Source of the DNA: Massilia sp. erpn
GTDB taxonomy: Bacteria > Pseudomonadota > Gammaproteobacteria > Burkholderiales > Burkholderiaceae_D
Length of the DNA: 64,000 nt
Assembly: GCF_024400215.1 (NCBI RefSeq)
Contig: NZ_CP053748.1
Coordinates: 1,860,001-1,924,000, forward strand
Reading direction: 5' to 3'
Translations under genes and position numbers: made by a program
The notes under the pieces: generated by a model
Database searches by the model: none
What the model was told of the DNA's origin: nothing
What the model saw: the letters and a program-made list of their open reading frames with translations, nothing else
Shown: in pieces, positions 17,856-25,036 of the stretch
Position numbering within the stretch: position 1 is the stretch's first letter
How the letters are laid out: each line of letters begins with the position of its first letter

Positions 17856-18743
17856 ATGACCTTCACCCAGCTGGAGATTTTCGCCCTGGTCGCCGAGCTG
17901 CAAGGCTTCACCGCCGCCGCCATGCGCCTGGGGATCAGCCAGTCCGCCGTCTCGCACGCCATCAAGTCGCTGGAGCAGGAACTGGGCGCGCCGCTGATCC
18001 TGCGCCAGCAGGCGACGGCCGAGGTGACGGAAGTGGGCCAGCGCCTGCTGGCGCGGGCGCGCGAAATCCTCGGCCTGGCCGAAGCCATGCGCCAGGAAGT
18101 GGCCGCTGCGCGTGGCCTGAATCAAGGTTTGCTGCGCATCGGTTCCTTCGGCCCCACCGCCTCGCTCAAGCTGATGCCGGCGATCCTGGCGGTGTTCCAC
18201 AAGCGCTATCCCGGCATCGAGGTGCAGATCGACGAGGGCGGCGACCACGATGTGCTGCAATGGCTGCTGGACCGCCGCGTCGATATCGGCTTCGTCGTGC
18301 TGCCCGACGAACGCTTCGACACCGTGCCGCTGGTGGAGGACCAATTGGTGGCCCTGCTGCCCGCCGGCCACGCGCTGGCCGAACGGCGCGCTATCACTGT
18401 CAACGATCTGGCCGATGTGCCGTATATCCTGGGCGAAGCCGGATGCGCGTCCCTGATGCAGCCGGTTTTTGCCGCGCATGGCGTCAGCCCCAAGGTGCGC
18501 TACCGCATTTCGCAGATCATGACCATTCTGGGCATGGTCGGCAGCGGCGACGGCGTCACCGTGATGCCGGAACTGGCCCTGCCCAAGGATATGGAGCGCG
18601 CCTATCCGCAAGTGGCGCTGCGCCCTTTCCGGCCTGCCGTGCGGCGCCGCGTCGGCCTGGCTCTGCGCGACCTGCGCCAAGCCTCGCCGGCCGCCAAGGC
18701 CTTTATCGACACTGCCCGCGAAGTGGTCAAAACCCAGGCTTGA
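17856..18743 (+). CDS. LysR-family transcriptional regulator
   Basis: The 295-residue protein has the LysR winged HTH (residues 1-60: FTQLEIFALVAELQGFTAAAMRLGISQSAVSHAI) and a periplasmic-binding-fold effector domain (about 90-290). ATG 17856 matches the family N-terminus. It is divergent from the EamA transporter, its likely target. It also lies upstream of the TonB receptor operon in the same direction, but a 166-bp gap with its own sites separates them. Confidence 0.9.
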   Translation: MTFTQLEIFALVAELQGFTAAAMRLGISQSAVSHAIKSLEQELGAPLILRQQATAEVTEVGQRLLARAREILGLAEAMRQEVAAARGLNQGLLRIGSFGPTASLKLMPAILAVFHKRYPGIEVQIDEGGDHDVLQWLLDRRVDIGFVVLPDERFDTVPLVEDQLVALLPAGHALAERRAITVNDLADVPYILGEAGCASLMQPVFAAHGVSPKVRYRISQIMTILGMVGSGDGVTVMPELALPKDMERAYPQVALRPFRPAVRRRVGLALRDLRQASPAAKAFIDTAREVVKTQA

Positions 18744-18810
18744 TGCGGCCTGGCGCGGCGCGGATATATTTTCCGCAAGCATAAGCCATATCAAATTTCA
18801 CCGACAAAAA

Positions 18811-18834
18811 CGCTATATAGTCATGTATATTGCG
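18811..18834. promoter_or_regulatory. ModE-like molybdate-repressor box 1
   Basis: This 24-bp element reads CGCTATAT-N7-TATATTGCG. Its arms are inverted copies of each other (8 of 9 positions). The layout matches the Escherichia coli modA operator as I remember it (CGTTATAT-N7-TACATAACG): same length, 16 of 24 identical bases. It lies 76 bp upstream of the TonB receptor start, in an AT-rich stretch that probably holds the core promoter. Identity with ModE sites is inferred by eye. Confidence 0.55.
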
Positions 18835-18870
18835 CTGTCGGCCGCATTGGGCGGCCATTTTTTCGGCAGG

Positions 18871-18894
18871 CGTTATATACGTCAGGCTATAGCG
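18871..18894. promoter_or_regulatory. ModE-like molybdate-repressor box 2
   Basis: A second 24-bp element, CGTTATAT-N7-GCTATAGCG, has the same half-site spacing and CGnTATA arms as box 1, centred 60 bp downstream of it and 15 bp before the receptor start codon. Two such sites in one 166-bp gap are unlikely by chance. Binding here would occlude the ribosome site region or early transcription. Confidence 0.55.
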
Positions 18895-18909
18895 ATAAGG
18901 GAGTACGAA

Positions 18910-20922
18910 GTGAATAAGCGTGGCAAGCAGCCGCAACTGCGCAAAGCAGGACAAGGCATTCTGGCCGCCGCCATCCTGGCGGCATTCGGTTCCAGCCCGG
19001 CATGGGCGCACGGCGAGGACGGCACCGTTTTCGAACTGGGCACCGTCACCATCATGGGCAAGCGCCCGCAGGCCGGCGAAGTGGGCGAAGACCAGGTCGC
19101 GTCCGTGGTCACCCGCCAGGAAATGCAGCGCTTTAACCGCGACAATGTGGGCGATGCACTGAACCTGCTGTCCGGCGTCACGCTCTCCAACAACTCGCGC
19201 AATGAGAAGACCATCTCCGTGCGCGGCTTCGATGCGCGCCAGGTGCCGCTCTTCATCGACGGCATTCCCGTCTACGTGCCGTATGACGGCTATGTCGACT
19301 TCAACCGCTTCAGCACCGCCGACCTGGCGGCGATCCAGGTGGCGAAAGGCTTCAGCTCCGTCGCCTACGGCGCCAATACCATGGGCGGCGCCATCAACCT
19401 GATCTCGCGCAAGCCCACCAAGGCGCTGGAAGGCGATGCCAGCATCGGCTTTGCCGAAGGCAGCGAGCGCCAGGCTTCGGCCAACGTCGGCACGCGCCAG
19501 GGGCGCTGGTATCTGCAGGCCGGCGTGTCCTGGCTGCGCAGCGACAGCTTCCCGCTGTCCTCCGACTTCCGCCCCACAGCCACCGAGGATGGCGGCGACC
19601 GCAATAACGCCTACCGCAAGGACAGCAAGGTCTCGCTCAAAGTCGGCTTCATGCCCAACGCCAGCGACGAATACGCCGTCAGCTACTACAAGCAGGATGG
19701 CAAGAAGGGCCAGCCGCCATCGACCGACCCAACGGCCGCGCGCTACTGGAAATGGCCGTACTGGGACAAGGAAAGCCTGTACTTCATCTCGAATACGGCG
19801 CTGGGCCGCAGCGAGCTGCTGCAAGTGCGCCTGTACCACGACCGCTACGGCAATGAGGTGGACAGCTACACCAACGGCAGCTACACCACGCTCAAGCCTT
19901 CCGGCTCGGGCAGCGTCGGCACCGGCCGCAGCATCTACAAGGACAAGACCAACGGCGGTTCCATCACCCTGGAATCCTCGCGCTGGGACGCGCACAGCCT
20001 GCGCCTGGTGGCCCACTTCAAATCCGACGACCACCGCGAGACGGACGCCAACAGCACCTTGAACTCCAACTTCAAGGACGAATTCCTGTCCTACGCGGTG
20101 GAAGACAATATCCAGCTCTCGCCATCGTTCATGCTGGCGCTGGGCGCCGGCCGCCACGAGCAGCGCGCCAAGACCGTCTACAGCCTGGGCAACCCCTACT
20201 CGGTCCCCGGCCGCAAGAGCGCCAACAATGTGCAGGCGGGCCTGTATTACGACTGGAGCGGCATCGGCCGCCTGTATGCCACCGCCGCCAAGAAAACCCG
20301 CCTGCCGACGCTGAAGGACCGCTATTCCCAGCGCCTGGGCACCTTCATCGAAAACCCGAATCTCCAGGCCGAAGAAGCGCTCAACTACGAGATCGGCTAC
20401 CAGGGCCGCGCATGGAACGGCGCCAAGGCCGAAGCCGCGCTGTTCTACAGCGATGTGAGCGACAAGATCCAGAGCCAGGCCAATGTGGTGGGCAATAAAT
20501 CGCAGATGCGCAATATCGGCAAGGTGCACCTGTCTGGACTGGAACTGGGCGTCAGCGGCCAATACGCCTCGTGGCTGGAATACGGCGCCAACTTCACCTA
20601 CACGGAGCTGAAAAACGTCAGCGCGCCGGCCGTGAAGCTGACCGATATCCCGCGCCGCAAACTCACGGCGCACGCCCTGCTGCGTCCCATGGACCAGCTG
20701 GAGCTGATCGCCTTCATTGAAAACAATAGCGGACGCTGGGCCAACAACACGCTGGAGCTGTCCGGCTTCACCACTGCCAATCTGAAAGCGAACTACCGCC
20801 TCACGCGCCAGCTGGCGCTGGAGGCCGGCGTCAACAACGTGGCCGACCGCAACTACGCTCTGGCCGATGGCTTCCCCAGTGCTGGCCGCAACTGGTTTGC
20901 CAATATCCGCTACCAATACTGA
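18910..20922 (+). CDS. TonB-dependent outer-membrane receptor, putative molybdenum-linked
   Basis: The 670-residue protein has a signal peptide (residues 1-32, ending AWA), a TonB-box-like strand FELGTVTIMGKR just after it, a plug domain (about 50-160: DALNLLSGVTLSNN, SVRGFDARQVPLFIDGIPVY, AYGANTMGGAINLISR) and a 22-strand-type barrel ending FANIRYQY. The start is a GTG at 18910 with AAGGGAG upstream; the frame is open 29 codons further but that part is not signal-like. Two ModE-like boxes precede it and a molybdopterin-domain gene and a nifQ-like gene follow, so molybdenum or a molybdenum chelate is the inferred substrate. By sequence alone it could be a siderophore receptor. Confidence 0.85.
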   Translation: MNKRGKQPQLRKAGQGILAAAILAAFGSSPAWAHGEDGTVFELGTVTIMGKRPQAGEVGEDQVASVVTRQEMQRFNRDNVGDALNLLSGVTLSNNSRNEKTISVRGFDARQVPLFIDGIPVYVPYDGYVDFNRFSTADLAAIQVAKGFSSVAYGANTMGGAINLISRKPTKALEGDASIGFAEGSERQASANVGTRQGRWYLQAGVSWLRSDSFPLSSDFRPTATEDGGDRNNAYRKDSKVSLKVGFMPNASDEYAVSYYKQDGKKGQPPSTDPTAARYWKWPYWDKESLYFISNTALGRSELLQVRLYHDRYGNEVDSYTNGSYTTLKPSGSGSVGTGRSIYKDKTNGGSITLESSRWDAHSLRLVAHFKSDDHRETDANSTLNSNFKDEFLSYAVEDNIQLSPSFMLALGAGRHEQRAKTVYSLGNPYSVPGRKSANNVQAGLYYDWSGIGRLYATAAKKTRLPTLKDRYSQRLGTFIENPNLQAEEALNYEIGYQGRAWNGAKAEAALFYSDVSDKIQSQANVVGNKSQMRNIGKVHLSGLELGVSGQYASWLEYGANFTYTELKNVSAPAVKLTDIPRRKLTAHALLRPMDQLELIAFIENNSGRWANNTLELSGFTTANLKANYRLTRQLALEAGVNNVADRNYALADGFPSAGRNWFANIRYQY

Positions 20923-20936
20923 CCGAAGGAGAAAAC

Positions 20937-21491
20937 ATGATCCAGACCATCCGCAGCTATGCCCTCGCCTTCGCCGCCTCCGGCCTGCTGCTGCTGCCCG
21001 CATCGGCCATGGCCGAGCACAAACCGGCCGATCCCTCCAAATACGTGACGGAGCGCGTCAGCGTCACTGGCGCCGTGCAGCACGCGCTCACGCTGAAAGT
21101 GGACGATCTGCGCAAATTCCCGCCGCAGCAGGTCGGCGAAATGCCGCTGATCTGCCAGTCCGGCGCGAATATGGGCAAGCTGGAAAATTTTAAAGGCGTG
21201 CTGCTGCGCGATATCCTGAACAAGGCCGAACTGGTGTCGCGCGAGCATAACGACTTCAAGAAGCTGGTCATCATCGCCACCGCCAGCGATGGCTACAAAG
21301 CCGTCTTCTCGTGGAATGAGCTGTTCAATTCCAAGCTGGGCGACGGCGTGCTGGTCTTTTTCGAGAAGGATGGCAAGCTGCTGGGCGACGATGAAGGCCG
21401 CATCGCCATGGTCTCCAGCCAGGACACGCGTACCGGTCCGCGCCACGTGAAATGGCTGCAATCGATCGAAGTGCGCCGCATCACGGAATGA
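20937..21491 (+). CDS. Sec-exported oxidoreductase-molybdopterin-domain (SUOX-like) protein
   Basis: The 184-residue protein is a stand-alone sulfite-oxidase-type molybdopterin-binding domain (pfam00174-like) with a Sec signal peptide (residues 1-26, ending AMA). SVTGAVQHALTLKVDDL opens the domain; LICQSG puts Cys73 where sulfite oxidases carry the molybdenum-ligating Cys; GVLLRDIL, VVFSWNELFNSKLGDGVLV and DTRTGPRHVKWL follow. The signal lacks the twin arginine expected of a protein exported with Moco inserted, so it may bind metal or a small ligand instead. It lies 14 bp after the receptor gene with a GAAGGAG ribosome site, and its stop overlaps the nifQ-like start. Confidence 0.75.
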   Translation: MIQTIRSYALAFAASGLLLLPASAMAEHKPADPSKYVTERVSVTGAVQHALTLKVDDLRKFPPQQVGEMPLICQSGANMGKLENFKGVLLRDILNKAELVSREHNDFKKLVIIATASDGYKAVFSWNELFNSKLGDGVLVFFEKDGKLLGDDEGRIAMVSSQDTRTGPRHVKWLQSIEVRRITE

Positions 21492-22105
21492 GCGTACCCA
21501 CCAGCCATGGCGATAGCCTGCCCGCAGGCGTGGCGGGCGGATCGCCGGCCACGCCTGCGCTGCGCGATCCTGCTGTCTTGATGGCAGCTGCCGTTGCGGG
21601 CGTGCTGCGCCACGCCGCCCAAGGCGAGCTGCCGCCGTTTGCCCGCACCCTGGGCCTGCCGCAGGCGGAACTGGCGGTCATGGTGGCCGATTGCCTGCCA
21701 CCGCCGGCCAAGGATGATCCTCATCCATGGCCCGGCGCCGTGTCTGCAGCCAAATACCGGCTCATCGCCGACAGCACGCCTGTTGTGTTCAAGGATCTCA
21801 GCGCCCTGCTGCTGGCAAACCGCTCGGCTGCCTTGGATGAGCGCCACGCCGCCTGGGCCGCGCGCGCCGTCGCCGCCGCCAGCCTTGGCGGCCGCCATCT
21901 GTGGCAGGATCTGGGGCTGAACGGACGGCAGGAAGTCTCGGCCCTGCTCAGCCACTATTTTGGCCCCCTCTTCCAGCGCAATACGCGCGACCTGAAATGG
22001 AAGCGCTTCCTGTACCTGGAACTGGGCGCGGCGCAAGGCATTCCCGAACTGCGTCCGCCCAAATGCCTGAACTGCGACCAGTACCGCGCCTGCTTCCCGC
22101 TCTAG
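21488..22105 (+). CDS. NifQ-like protein
   Basis: The 205-residue protein resembles NifQ, the iron-sulfur protein that donates molybdenum for FeMo-cofactor synthesis. GRHLWQDLGLNGRQEVSALL, then HYFGPLFQRNTRDLKWKRFLY and a cysteine cluster at the extreme C-terminus are family features. NifQ normally ends in Cys-X4-Cys-X2-Cys-X5-Cys; here Cys193, Cys196 and Cys202 are kept but the first position is Leu188. ATG 21488 overlaps the previous stop (ATGA), indicating coupling. No nitrogenase genes are in the window, so a nitrogenase-independent molybdenum role is inferred. Confidence 0.75.
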   Translation: MSVPTSHGDSLPAGVAGGSPATPALRDPAVLMAAAVAGVLRHAAQGELPPFARTLGLPQAELAVMVADCLPPPAKDDPHPWPGAVSAAKYRLIADSTPVVFKDLSALLLANRSAALDERHAAWAARAVAAASLGGRHLWQDLGLNGRQEVSALLSHYFGPLFQRNTRDLKWKRFLYLELGAAQGIPELRPPKCLNCDQYRACFPL

Positions 22106-22227
22106 CACAGCGTCAGCAGATTTGCGATGGAGAGCACATTCTCCGGCCGCAGCATGGCCAGCACCGCCCAGCCGCACAAGGCGCACAGCAGGCCGATAAA
22201 ACACAGCAGCGCAATGCGCGCCTTCAT
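22102..22227 (-). CDS. Possible 41-residue single-span membrane protein
   Basis: A short frame starts at ATG 22227, overlapping the MFS transporter stop codon (ATGA), and ends at 22102. The 41-residue product is one hydrophobic helix (ALLCFIGLLCALCGWAVLAML) between a KAR start and a polar tail, with four cysteines. The coupled start after a transporter gene is the main support. It matches nothing I recognise and may be a small transporter-associated protein or a chance frame. Its end overlaps the nifQ-like stop by 3 bp. Confidence 0.4.
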   Translation of the reverse strand: MKARIALLCFIGLLCALCGWAVLAMLRPENVLSIANLLTLC

Positions 22228-23423
22228 GCCGGCTGCACGCGCGCCACGGCGCGGTCATCGATAGGCCAATGCAGCGCCGCCGCCACCAGTCCCAGCACGA
22301 TGGCGCCGATCCACACCGCGTCATAGGAACGCGTCGCCTCGAACACCACGCCGCCCAGCCACACGCCGAGGAAGCTGCCGATCTGGTGGCCCACGAAGAC
22401 CAGGCCAAACAGCGTCGAAATATACTGCACGCCGAATACCTGTGACACCAGCCCATTCGTCAGCGGCACGGTCCCCAGCCACAGAGCGCCCATGAGGAAA
22501 GCAAACGCATAGACGCTGGCATGGCTCAGCGGCAGCACGAAGAACAGCAGCATGGCTGCGGAACGCAGCAGATACAGATACGCCAGCAGATGCTTGCGCC
22601 GGTAGCTATTCCCCAGCAAGCCGCACAGATACGTCCCACCCACATTCGCCAGCGCCACGATGGCCAGCGCCGCCACGCCGGTATGTGCGTTGAAGCCCTT
22701 ATCCAGCAAATACGCCGGGAAATGGCTGGCGATAAAAGCCAGCTGGAAGCCGCAGGCCAGAAAGCCCAGATTCAGAAGCCAGAAACCGCGATGCGACAGC
22801 GCCTCGCGTATCGCCTGCCCCATGCGCTGCCCCTTCTGCTGCGCCGCAGCCAGCGCGCTGCCATCGTTCAAGCCCGCCGCCAGCGGTGTAGCCATTGCCA
22901 GCAGCACCGCAATGGCCAGCAAAGCGCCCATCCAGCCCAGGCTATCGATCAGCCCCTGCGCCCCCGGCACCATCAAAAACTGCCCTACCCCGCCTGCGGC
23001 CCCGGCCAGTCCCAGCGCCCAGCCGCGCTTTTGCGGCGCGATGATGCGGCTCAAGGCGCCATACACCGTACCGAAGGTCGTCCCCGACAGCGCCAGCCCG
23101 ATCAGCAAGCCGCCGCTCAGCGCCAATTCCGTGCTGCTGCGTGAATACGCCATCAAATACAGCCCCAGCGCATACAGCAGGCAGCCCGCCAGCAGCACGC
23201 GCAGCGAACCGAAACGGTCGGCCAGCATGCCCGTAAACGGCTGGGCCAGACCCCAGACCAGGTTTTGCAGGGCGAGAGCGAGCGCAAACTGTTCCCGGCT
23301 CCAGCCCCGCGCACCGGTCATCGGCAGCATGAACAGGCCCTGCACATGGCGCATCCCCAGCGCCAGACCGATGATGATCCCACCGCAGATCACGGCGGCC
23401 AAAGGCGATTTCAATATCTTCAC
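22224..23423 (-). CDS. MFS transporter (oxalate/formate or monocarboxylate-like)
   Basis: The 399-residue protein has twelve predicted membrane helices. GMLADRFGSLRVLLAG is the MFS A-motif between helices 2 and 3, and GVQYISTLFGLVFVGHQIGSFLGVWLGG is typical of the OxlT/MCT-related branch. The substrate is unknown. The start is a GTG at 23423 with a GGGAG ribosome site. It converges on the nifQ-like gene and carries a small overlapping frame at its 3' end. Confidence 0.85.
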   Translation of the reverse strand: MKILKSPLAAVICGGIIIGLALGMRHVQGLFMLPMTGARGWSREQFALALALQNLVWGLAQPFTGMLADRFGSLRVLLAGCLLYALGLYLMAYSRSSTELALSGGLLIGLALSGTTFGTVYGALSRIIAPQKRGWALGLAGAAGGVGQFLMVPGAQGLIDSLGWMGALLAIAVLLAMATPLAAGLNDGSALAAAQQKGQRMGQAIREALSHRGFWLLNLGFLACGFQLAFIASHFPAYLLDKGFNAHTGVAALAIVALANVGGTYLCGLLGNSYRRKHLLAYLYLLRSAAMLLFFVLPLSHASVYAFAFLMGALWLGTVPLTNGLVSQVFGVQYISTLFGLVFVGHQIGSFLGVWLGGVVFEATRSYDAVWIGAIVLGLVAAALHWPIDDRAVARVQPA

Positions 23424-23496
23424 AAGCGACTCCCAAAGAGCAATAAAGCATGCCCCAGTATAGGAATTACAGGCGTCGGCGCGAGCGGTGATTTCG

Positions 23497-23531
23497 CATG
23501 CTATCCATGCGCAGCACGCATGGATAGCATG
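23497..23531. promoter_or_regulatory. 15-bp palindrome upstream of DUF2917 gene
   Basis: A perfect inverted repeat, 23497-23511 and 23517-23531 (core ATCCATGCG / CGCATGGAT) with a 5-bp centre, lies 72 bp before the DUF2917 start. The same core recurs at 25002-25024 upstream of the nearby LysR gene. No T-run follows, so an operator is more likely than a terminator. Confidence 0.5.
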
Positions 23532-23602
23532 AGCCGAAAACGCTTGAACGGATGCGCCGGCCGCAGCAGAATGGGAACATCGAAAAAGCAGAAGAGGATG
23601 TC

Positions 23603-23938
23603 ATGAAGATAGCCGCGATGCTGCGACACTGGCCGCGCGCGCAACTGGAAGTCGGCGGCCGCCTGACGCTCGAAATGGCGCAGGAAAGCCAGCAAGGAAA
23701 AAGCACCCCCGGCATGGCGCTGGGGCTGCGTCCACGCGAAAGCGCCCGGCTGGCGCTGGACGGCGCCCTGCGCGTGCGCTGCGTCGCCGGCATCCTGTGG
23801 ATCGTTGGCGCCGACTGCGAAGATCACATCCTGCAAGCCGGTCAGGCCGCCCTGCTGAGCAAGCATGGCCTGCACCACCTCAGCAGCCTCACCCGCGACG
23901 CCCCCGTCACCTTCGAGCTGCGCCTCGAACCCGTTTGA
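23603..23938 (+). CDS. DUF2917 domain protein
   Basis: The 111-residue protein is a small cupin-like DUF2917 domain: ARLALDGALRVRCVAGILWIV, the DCEDHILQAGQAALLSKHG segment and a short beta-rich C-terminus. No catalytic residues are obvious. ATG 23603 follows an AGAGGA ribosome site; the open frame starts 51 bp earlier. It faces a convergent LysR gene and shares a palindromic upstream site with it, suggesting that it is a target of that regulator. Function is unknown. Confidence 0.72.
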   Translation: MKIAAMLRHWPRAQLEVGGRLTLEMAQESQQGKSTPGMALGLRPRESARLALDGALRVRCVAGILWIVGADCEDHILQAGQAALLSKHGLHHLSSLTRDAPVTFELRLEPV

Positions 23939-23950
23939 TCTACCGCAAAA

Positions 23951-24044
23951 AATGTCCACCCTGGTGTCAGGCACGAGGGTCGGACATTTACTGATCTAGA
24001 TCAAAGAATGTCCTACTGCGGTGCCTGACACCAGGGTGGACATT
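23951..24044. repeat. Nested long palindrome between convergent genes
   Basis: A 24-bp arm at 23951-23974 (starting AATGTCCACCCTGG, ending TCAGGCAC) has a perfect inverted copy at 24021-24044. Inside lie a second pair, GGACATT at 23982-23988 and AATGTCC at 24007-24013, and a central palindrome TGATCTAGATCA at 23992-24003. It fills the gap between DUF2917 and the convergent LysR gene. It could be a bidirectional transcription stop or a REP-type mobile palindrome; only this copy is seen in the window. Confidence 0.7.
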
Positions 24045-24051
24045 GTTTGAT

Positions 24052-24945
24052 TTAGCGCAAACTGTGGAGGAGCCAGTCGCGGAAGTGGCGCACTTCTTCG
24101 CGCGGTTCGGGGACGGCTTGCAGCAGCCAGTAGGCGTAGTCGGGTACGCCCTGGGGGACGGAGGCCAGCGCCTGCAGGCGCCCATCCTTGAGCATGTTCT
24201 GGATCAGCGGCAGCCGGCCGAGCGCGACGCCGTGCCCTTCCAGCGCGGCCTGGATGATCTGGTCGTATTGGTGGAAGTAGAGGAAGCCTTTGGCGCGCAG
24301 GCCGGGCGCCTTGCGTTCCAGCCAGTAGGACCAGCGCAGCCAGGGCCGGCTATTCCTTTCCAGGTCGAGCAGCACTTCGCTCAGCAGGCCGCGCGGGTGG
24401 GCCAGTACGCGCTGGGCGACGGCGGGACTGGCAACCGGCACGATCTGTTCGTCGAACAGGTGCTGCGCATTGGGGCCGGCCTGGGCGGCGGCGCTGTAGC
24501 GGATGGCCAGGTCGATGTCTTCCTGCGCCAGGTCTTCGACGCGGTTGTTGGCCGCCAGCCTGACGTCGATGTCGGGATGGGCGGCCTGGAAGGCGCCCAG
24601 GCGCGGCAGAATCCAGAGCGAGGCCACGCCGATGCTGGCCGATATCGTCACCGTGCGCGGACGGATTTCCTCGCGCAGCGAGTCGCTCAGCTCGGCCAGC
24701 TTGTCCATCCACGGCGAGCAGAGACGGAACAGCTGTTCGCCCGCCATGGTCAGTGTGATGCTGCGGTTGCTGCGCGTGAAAAGCTGGGTGCCGAGGCGTT
24801 CTTCCAGCGTCTGGATCTGGCGGCTGACCGCCGACTGGGTCAGGCATAAATCCTCGGCTGCCTGCGTGATGCTGAGGCGGCGCGCGGCGGCGACAAAGCC
24901 GCGCAGCGCATCGAGCGGCGGCAGGGCGATCAGAGGATGGCGCAT
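24052..24945 (-). CDS. LysR-family regulator, GcvA-like
   Basis: The 297-residue protein has the GcvA-type N-terminus (PPLDALRGFVAAARRLSITQAAEDLCLTQSAVSRQI) and an effector domain with ASIGVASLWILPRLGAF. GGAAAG precedes the ATG at 24945. It has the GcvA-branch pattern of an arginine-free activator with broad targets; here the adjacent DUF2917 gene is the candidate because both promoters share a palindrome. Confidence 0.9.
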   Translation of the reverse strand: MRHPLIALPPLDALRGFVAAARRLSITQAAEDLCLTQSAVSRQIQTLEERLGTQLFTRSNRSITLTMAGEQLFRLCSPWMDKLAELSDSLREEIRPRTVTISASIGVASLWILPRLGAFQAAHPDIDVRLAANNRVEDLAQEDIDLAIRYSAAAQAGPNAQHLFDEQIVPVASPAVAQRVLAHPRGLLSEVLLDLERNSRPWLRWSYWLERKAPGLRAKGFLYFHQYDQIIQAALEGHGVALGRLPLIQNMLKDGRLQALASVPQGVPDYAYWLLQAVPEPREEVRHFRDWLLHSLR

Positions 24946-25001
24946 GGTGCTTTCCGGCTGGCGGTAAAGTCCGCATTGTATGCGTAAACCCGGCAGCGGT
25001 C

Positions 25002-25024
25002 ATCCATGCATTCAGCGCATGGAT
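25002..25024. promoter_or_regulatory. Palindrome ATCCATGC-N7-GCATGGAT upstream of GcvA-like gene
   Basis: The 8-bp arms at 25002-25009 and 25017-25024 repeat the core of the palindrome at 23497-23531. The site lies 57 bp upstream of the LysR start on the minus strand. A shared autoregulatory and target operator is inferred. Confidence 0.45.
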
Positions 25025-25036
25025 AAAATCGCCTTT

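Noticed and set aside
21488..22105. Evidence for a nitrogenase cluster from the NifQ-like gene
   Set aside because: No nifHDK, nifB, nifE or nifN genes are present in the window and the operon partners differ.
23951..24044. CRISPR-like repeat
   Set aside because: Only two inverted copies, no spacer array and no cas genes.
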